A stretch of DNA of 64,000 nt, from positions 56,686-120,685 of the forward strand of contig JAFYYH010000007.1 in the NCBI GenBank assembly GCA_017557635.1, given 5' to 3'. Under the pieces are notes generated by a model. It saw nothing but the letters and a program-made list of their open reading frames with translations, ran no database searches and was not told where the DNA came from. Positions 61,026 to 64,000 of the stretch are shown in pieces (positions within the stretch are counted from its first letter, which is position 1; each line of letters begins with the position of its first letter). The position numbers were made by a program, and so were the translations under genes. This DNA is from Bacteroidaceae bacterium (GTDB lineage Bacteria; Bacteroidota; Bacteroidia; Bacteroidales; Bacteroidaceae).

Positions 61026-61760
61026 ATGGGAAGAGCATTTGAATTCAGAAAGGCCCGTAAGCTCAAACGCTGGGGCAACATGGCCAAGACATTTACCCGT
61101 ATCGGCAAGCAGATTGCCATCGCAGTAAAGGCTGGTGGTCCGGATCCAGACAACAACTCAACATTGCGTGCCATCATCGCTACCGCTAAGCATGAGAACA
61201 TGCCTAAGGACAACATCGAGCGCGCTATCAAGAACGCAATGGGTAAGGATCAGAAAGACTACAAGGAGATGAACTATGAGGGTTACGGTCCTCACGGAAT
61301 CGCCATCTACGTAGAGACTCTTACTGATAACACCACACGTACCGTTGCCAACGTACGTTCAGTATTCACCAAGTTCGGCGGTACACTGGGTACCAGCGGC
61401 AGCCTGGACTTCATGTTCAGCCACAAGTGCCAGTTCACAATCGCCCTTAAGGACGGTGTTGATATGGATGATCTGATCCTTGAGCTGATTGACCTTGGCA
61501 TCGAGGAGGAGTACGATATCGACGAGGAGGAAAACGAGGTAACCCTGTACGGTGATCCCAAGTCATACGCCGCAATCCAGAAGTGGTTTGAGGAGAACGG
61601 ATTTGAGGTTAAGGCCGCCGAGTTCACCCGTATCCCGAACGATCTGAAGGACGTTACCCCCGAGCAGCGCGAGACCATCGACAAGATCGTTGAGCGTCTG
61701 GATGAGGATGACGACGTTCAGAACGTTTACACCAACATGAAGCCTCTGGAGGAGGAATAA
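61026..61760 (+). CDS. yebC: YebC/PmpR family protein
   Basis: A 244-residue protein with the family start MGRAFEFRKARKLKRWG, the GGPDPDNNSTLRAIIATAK segment and the YEGYGPHGIAIYVE strand. YebC proteins have been described as transcription regulators and, more recently, as factors that relieve ribosome stalling at proline runs. A REP-like element starts at the base after its stop. Confidence 0.92.
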   Translation: MGRAFEFRKARKLKRWGNMAKTFTRIGKQIAIAVKAGGPDPDNNSTLRAIIATAKHENMPKDNIERAIKNAMGKDQKDYKEMNYEGYGPHGIAIYVETLTDNTTRTVANVRSVFTKFGGTLGTSGSLDFMFSHKCQFTIALKDGVDMDDLILELIDLGIEEEYDIDEEENEVTLYGDPKSYAAIQKWFEENGFEVKAAEFTRIPNDLKDVTPEQRETIDKIVERLDEDDDVQNVYTNMKPLEEE

Positions 61761-61885
61761 TACCATTGGGGACGGTTCCGTTTGGTACCGTTTTGCTAAA
61801 TAAGAAACAGCGGCTTAATTGTAAGTCGCTGTTTTCTTTGTAGTTGGATATAAAACGGTACCAAACGGAACCGTCCCCAATGGTA
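61761..61885. repeat. REP-like palindrome, family 1, enclosing a terminator
   Basis: Perfect 34-base arms at 61761-61794 and 61852-61885 around GGGGACGGTTCCGTTTGG. The left arm begins on the base after the yebC stop. The 57-base spacer contains a complete hairpin (61805-61834) with a T-rich tail. Confidence 0.9.
61805..61839 (+). terminator. yebC terminator inside the REP-like element
   Basis: A 13-pair stem with one mismatch (AAACAGCGGCTTA/TAAGTCGCTGTTT), a four-base ATTG loop and a T-rich tail. Its sequence is unrelated to the enclosing REP arms. Confidence 0.75.
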
Positions 61886-61902
61886 CTGCCGCCTCTTTTT
61901 TC

Positions 61903-61910
61903 TATATTTG
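61903..61910 (+). promoter_or_regulatory. -7 promoter element for the small lipoprotein gene
   Basis: TATATTTG, 20 bases before the ATG at 61931 and 18 bases after the REP-like element. Confidence 0.6.
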
Positions 61911-61930
61911 CGGAAATAACATTTTTGTAT

Positions 61931-62431
61931 ATGAAACAGTTTTTTGTTTGTGTCCTTTTCTCTTTAGGGCTTATATCATGCGCCCAGCCTGAGGATGTTG
62001 AGAAACGCGTAAATGAGATGTACAGTCATGTGATCTCTGAGTATCTCAAGCCTGATTTCCGACCTGGAAAAATTAATTTTGACTCACTCTATTTTTCTGA
62101 AGAATTCTATCGCCTGGACAGCCAGATAGGTGATATTGAAAACCAGCTTGGGGGACCGATCATTCACGATGCTGATGATTGGATCTGTGCCCAGGATTAT
62201 GGCAAGGACCTTTCTGCCAAAGTGAACAGTGTAAAGATGCGTGGTAACAAGAAGGCACTGGTTAACGTAATTATCCATAACTTCGGGACAGATGTCGAGC
62301 AGAATCTGACTGTGGTTTATGAGAGGGATAACTGGTTCATTGACGATTTGTATGACGGTACCAGACGTCAGCAGATTCTTGATGAACTGAAGTACTATAA
62401 GAAGGAAGGTATTGAGCCTCGCATAAAATAA
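61931..62431 (+). CDS. Small lipoprotein, DUF3828-like
   Basis: A 166-residue lipoprotein (lipobox LISC, Cys17). The mature part has helix EKRVNEMYSHVISEYLKP and a beta-rich end (KALVNVIIHNFGTDVEQNLTV, YERDNWFIDDLYDG) similar to DUF3828 proteins; function unknown. The upstream in-frame ATG at 61844 lies inside the REP-like element and before the promoter, so 61931 is preferred. Confidence 0.7.
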   Translation: MKQFFVCVLFSLGLISCAQPEDVEKRVNEMYSHVISEYLKPDFRPGKINFDSLYFSEEFYRLDSQIGDIENQLGGPIIHDADDWICAQDYGKDLSAKVNSVKMRGNKKALVNVIIHNFGTDVEQNLTVVYERDNWFIDDLYDGTRRQQILDELKYYKKEGIEPRIK

Positions 62432-62443
62432 CTGCAAATAGAG

Positions 62444-62451
62444 TATCTTTG
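62444..62451 (+). promoter_or_regulatory. -7 promoter element for nadE
   Basis: TATCTTTG, 22 bases before the ATG at 62474. Confidence 0.6.
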
Positions 62452-62473
62452 TGCCTTAGAAAACTTATTGAAC

Positions 62474-63229
62474 ATGAAAACATTCGATGCCAAACAAGTA
62501 AAAGACCAGGTAGTCAAGTGGATCAGAGACTGGTTTGAGGTTAACGGTAAGGGCTGTAACGCCGTTATCGGTATCTCCGGTGGAAAGGACAGCAGCACCG
62601 TAGCCGCACTTTGCGTTGAGGCTCTGGGCCGCGACCGCGTGATAGGCGTGACAATGCCTAACGGCGTTCAGAAAGACATATCGGACAGCATGATGCTTAT
62701 AAATCATCTTGGAATCCGTCATTACAACATAAATATTGCCGATACTTATCAGGCGCTGATGAACACAATCGGTGAGCAGTTTGCTCCTGAAGGCACTGAG
62801 ATAAGCCGTCAGACCGTCATCAATATGCCGCCGCGTCTGCGCATGACCACTCTTTATGCAATTTCCCAGTCATTGAACGGCCGTGTAGCCAATACCTGCA
62901 ACCTCTCTGAGGACTGGGTGGGCTATTCTACCCGTTACGGTGATGCGGCCGGTGACTTTGCCCCTCTGGGCGGTCTTACTGTGGCCGAGGTCATTGCAAT
63001 AGGAAAGGAATTGGGCCTGCCTACCGAACTCGTAGAGAAGACTCCCTCAGACGGACTGAGCGGCAAGAGTGATGAGGACAACCTGGGCTTTACCTATGCC
63101 GTTCTTGACCGATACATCCGCACCGGCGAATGTGACGATCCCAAGACCAAGGCTTCTATCGACGATAAGCATGTAAAGAATCTTTTCAAACTGCTGCCGA
63201 TACCCCATTTTGATTACAAAACCGAATAA
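62474..63229 (+). CDS. nadE: Ammonia-dependent NAD+ synthetase
   Basis: A 251-residue enzyme that amidates nicotinic acid adenine dinucleotide. The PP-loop GISGGKDSSTVAAL (33-46) and the motif TCNLSEDWVGYSTRYGDAAGDF are clear. No glutaminase domain is present, so it uses ammonia. The ATG at 62474 is preferred over a TTG six bases upstream. Confidence 0.95.
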   Translation: MKTFDAKQVKDQVVKWIRDWFEVNGKGCNAVIGISGGKDSSTVAALCVEALGRDRVIGVTMPNGVQKDISDSMMLINHLGIRHYNINIADTYQALMNTIGEQFAPEGTEISRQTVINMPPRLRMTTLYAISQSLNGRVANTCNLSEDWVGYSTRYGDAAGDFAPLGGLTVAEVIAIGKELGLPTELVEKTPSDGLSGKSDEDNLGFTYAVLDRYIRTGECDDPKTKASIDDKHVKNLFKLLPIPHFDYKTE

Positions 63230-63238
63230 ATATACCTG

Positions 63239-63275
63239 AAAGTGGCCTTTTTGATATAAATAGAGCCACTTTTTG
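63239..63275 (+). terminator. Intrinsic terminator of nadE
   Basis: Eight-pair stem AAAGTGGC/GCCACTTT with an 18-base loop and a T run, 10 bases past the stop. Confidence 0.75.
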
Positions 63276-63298
63276 GAATAATGTGTTGTAAAAATATG

Positions 63299-63306
63299 TA
63301 ATTTCG
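63299..63306 (+). promoter_or_regulatory. -7 promoter element for the winged-helix gene
   Basis: TAATTTCG, one base off TAnnTTTG, 27 bases before the ATG. Confidence 0.45.
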
Positions 63307-63333
63307 CGCCGATATTTAAAAACACATACAATA

Positions 63334-63531
63334 ATGAACGAAATGGTAGGCGAATTCGCCGGTCTGATCTGGCGCGCACTGGAGGGTAAGAATGCACTCT
63401 CACAGAAGGAAATTAAAAAGGCAACTAAGTTGAAGGACAAAGAGTTCTATCTGGGACTTGGATGGTTACTCCGTGAAGACAAGATCAACGTTACCGAAGG
63501 TGAGGAAGAGAACTACTACGCACTGAAGTAG
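63334..63531 (+). CDS. Small winged-helix protein (DUF2582)
   Basis: A 65-residue protein matching the winged helix-turn-helix DUF2582 family: IWRALEGKNALSQKEIKKAT then LGLGWLLREDKINV and a short wing. It is abundant and nearly alone in many Bacteroidales genomes; the target is unknown. Its TAG stop overlaps the first bases of a REP-like element. Confidence 0.88.
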   Translation: MNEMVGEFAGLIWRALEGKNALSQKEIKKATKLKDKEFYLGLGWLLREDKINVTEGEEENYYALK

Positions 63532-63656
63532 TACCACTGGGGACGGTTCCGTTTGGTACCGTTTTCGTGATTTGAAAAGTTATTACCCCTTTCAGGATAT
63601 CCTGAGAGGGGTTCTTTTATAAAACGGTACCAAACGGAACCGTCCCCAATGGTACT
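63530..63656. repeat. REP-like palindrome, family 1, enclosing a terminator
   Basis: Arms of 36 bases at 63530-63565 and 63621-63656 with one mismatch, around GGGGACGGTTCCGTTTGG. The left arm overlaps the stop codon of the winged-helix gene (63529-63531). The 55-base spacer holds another hairpin. Confidence 0.9.
63585..63620 (+). terminator. Terminator inside the REP-like element
   Basis: A 13-pair stem (ACCCCTTTCAGGA/TCCTGAGAGGGGT, one mismatch) followed by TCTTTTAT, enclosed by the REP arms and unrelated to them in sequence. Confidence 0.7.
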
Positions 63657-63694
63657 AAAAACCGATGAGCCGGACTTCGCAGCCCAGCTCATCG
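63657..63694 (-). terminator. Intrinsic terminator of the right-edge minus-strand gene
   Basis: On the minus strand, CGATGAGC and GCTCATCG arms (63663-63694) are followed by GGTTTTT, 42 bases past the stop at 63736. Confidence 0.65.
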
Positions 63695-63735
63695 TACTTA
63701 CTAACCCTAAACTTATGAAAATCGTATTTTGAAAC

Positions 63736-64000
63736 TTACTTTGCGATTCTGTTGTTGAAATATTCCATTGAAACGCTGTTCATAGCAACCTCGTTCTGCT
63801 CGGTAACCAGGATCTGGCTGAACATGTCGGTGTAAACCTCCTTGATGTCCTCAATCTTTGCGGTCTTCTTAGAGTCGTTGATGTCTGCGCGGCATACACC
63901 CTCGATCTCGGTGAGCATCTGCTGGTACATGGGGATGAACTGAAGGGCGTCGGCCTGGCTGAGTTCTGCAACTACGTCGGCTACGGTAGCCTCATTCTCG
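63736..64000 (-). CDS. Hypothetical protein, C-terminal part (5' end outside window)
   Basis: About 88 residues are visible; the frame is open to the right edge, so the N-terminus lies outside. The visible part is helical and acidic (VADVVAELSQADALQFIPMYQQ, then EIEGVCRADINDSKKTAK and EDIKEVYTDMFSQIL). It somewhat resembles small Bacteroidales secreted proteins with Spy/LTXXQ-like helices, but I cannot assign a family from this fragment. Confidence 0.6.
   Translation of the reverse strand, partial: ENEATVADVVAELSQADALQFIPMYQQMLTEIEGVCRADINDSKKTAKIEDIKEVYTDMFSQILVTEQNEVAMNSVSMEYFNNRIAK

Noticed and set aside
61844-61930. Longer N-terminus for the small lipoprotein
   Set aside because: It would be coded by the REP-like arm and promoter and would bury the lipoprotein signal peptide.

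Overview
The window is a chromosomal segment of an anaerobic, plant-polysaccharide-degrading member of the Bacteroidales, probably close to Prevotellaceae (an inference; no rRNA gene is present). The signs are the Bacteroidetes -7 promoter element TAnnTTTG upstream of about twenty genes, DUF4270 and PCMD lipoproteins, a TonB-dependent receptor, a methylmalonyl-CoA decarboxylase operon for propionate formation, an Rnf complex, and several xylan-active enzymes. About 58 genes are densely packed. I see no tRNA, rRNA, CRISPR, prophage or intact insertion sequence, and no gene-free stretch longer than about 200 bases.

Layout. 1-4.2 kb: glycogen/alpha-glucan metabolism (GT4, GH57, a short GT5 synthase) with a DUF4270 lipoprotein. 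4.3-5.5 kb: panC-panD. 5.5-9.8 kb: a minus-strand operon of methylmalonyl-CoA epimerase, carboxyltransferase, OadG-like, biotin carrier and OadB-like subunits; the carrier has two biotinyl domains. 10-14.5 kb: secreted nuclease, GH10 xylanase, metE, with a divergent Lrp-type regulator. 15.2-22.8 kb: a tight seven-gene minus-strand operon combining a choline-kinase-like phosphotransferase, an orphan NMT1-type binding protein, a sensor SpoIIE phosphatase fused to an anti-sigma-type ATPase, a cation/proton antiporter, a STAS protein, a (p)ppGpp synthetase and an HD (p)ppGpp hydrolase. 22.9-28.6 kb: TonB receptor, nitroreductase, DUF2520, KdsC-like and Maf proteins, and an outer-membrane protein. 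28.8-37.5 kb: a double GH43-CBM6 enzyme, DUF2279, rnhB, a PCMD lipoprotein, a membrane polyferredoxin, a Tat-type aldo/keto reductase and a SprT-like protease. 37.7-43.3 kb: metal P-type ATPase, orphan PTS EIIC, MATE exporter, second GH10. 43.4-46.7 kb: rpsP and a GH3 enzyme. 46.9-55 kb: rseC-rnfBCDGEA followed by a lipoprotein flavin reductase. 55-64 kb: ispE, dnaB, pheT, yebC, nadE and small proteins.

Three themes stand out. First, seven palindromic REP-like elements of three sequence families lie in the window, and every one overlaps or directly abuts a stop codon; three of them enclose a separate terminator hairpin. Second, the 15-23 kb operon joins stringent-response enzymes to partner-switching signalling and ion transport. 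Third, the Rnf operon runs into a lipoprotein reductase with two predicted FMN-attachment motifs, and that reductase, a GH10 xylanase and a GH3 enzyme share unrelated-looking Gly-Phe-rich loop insertions.
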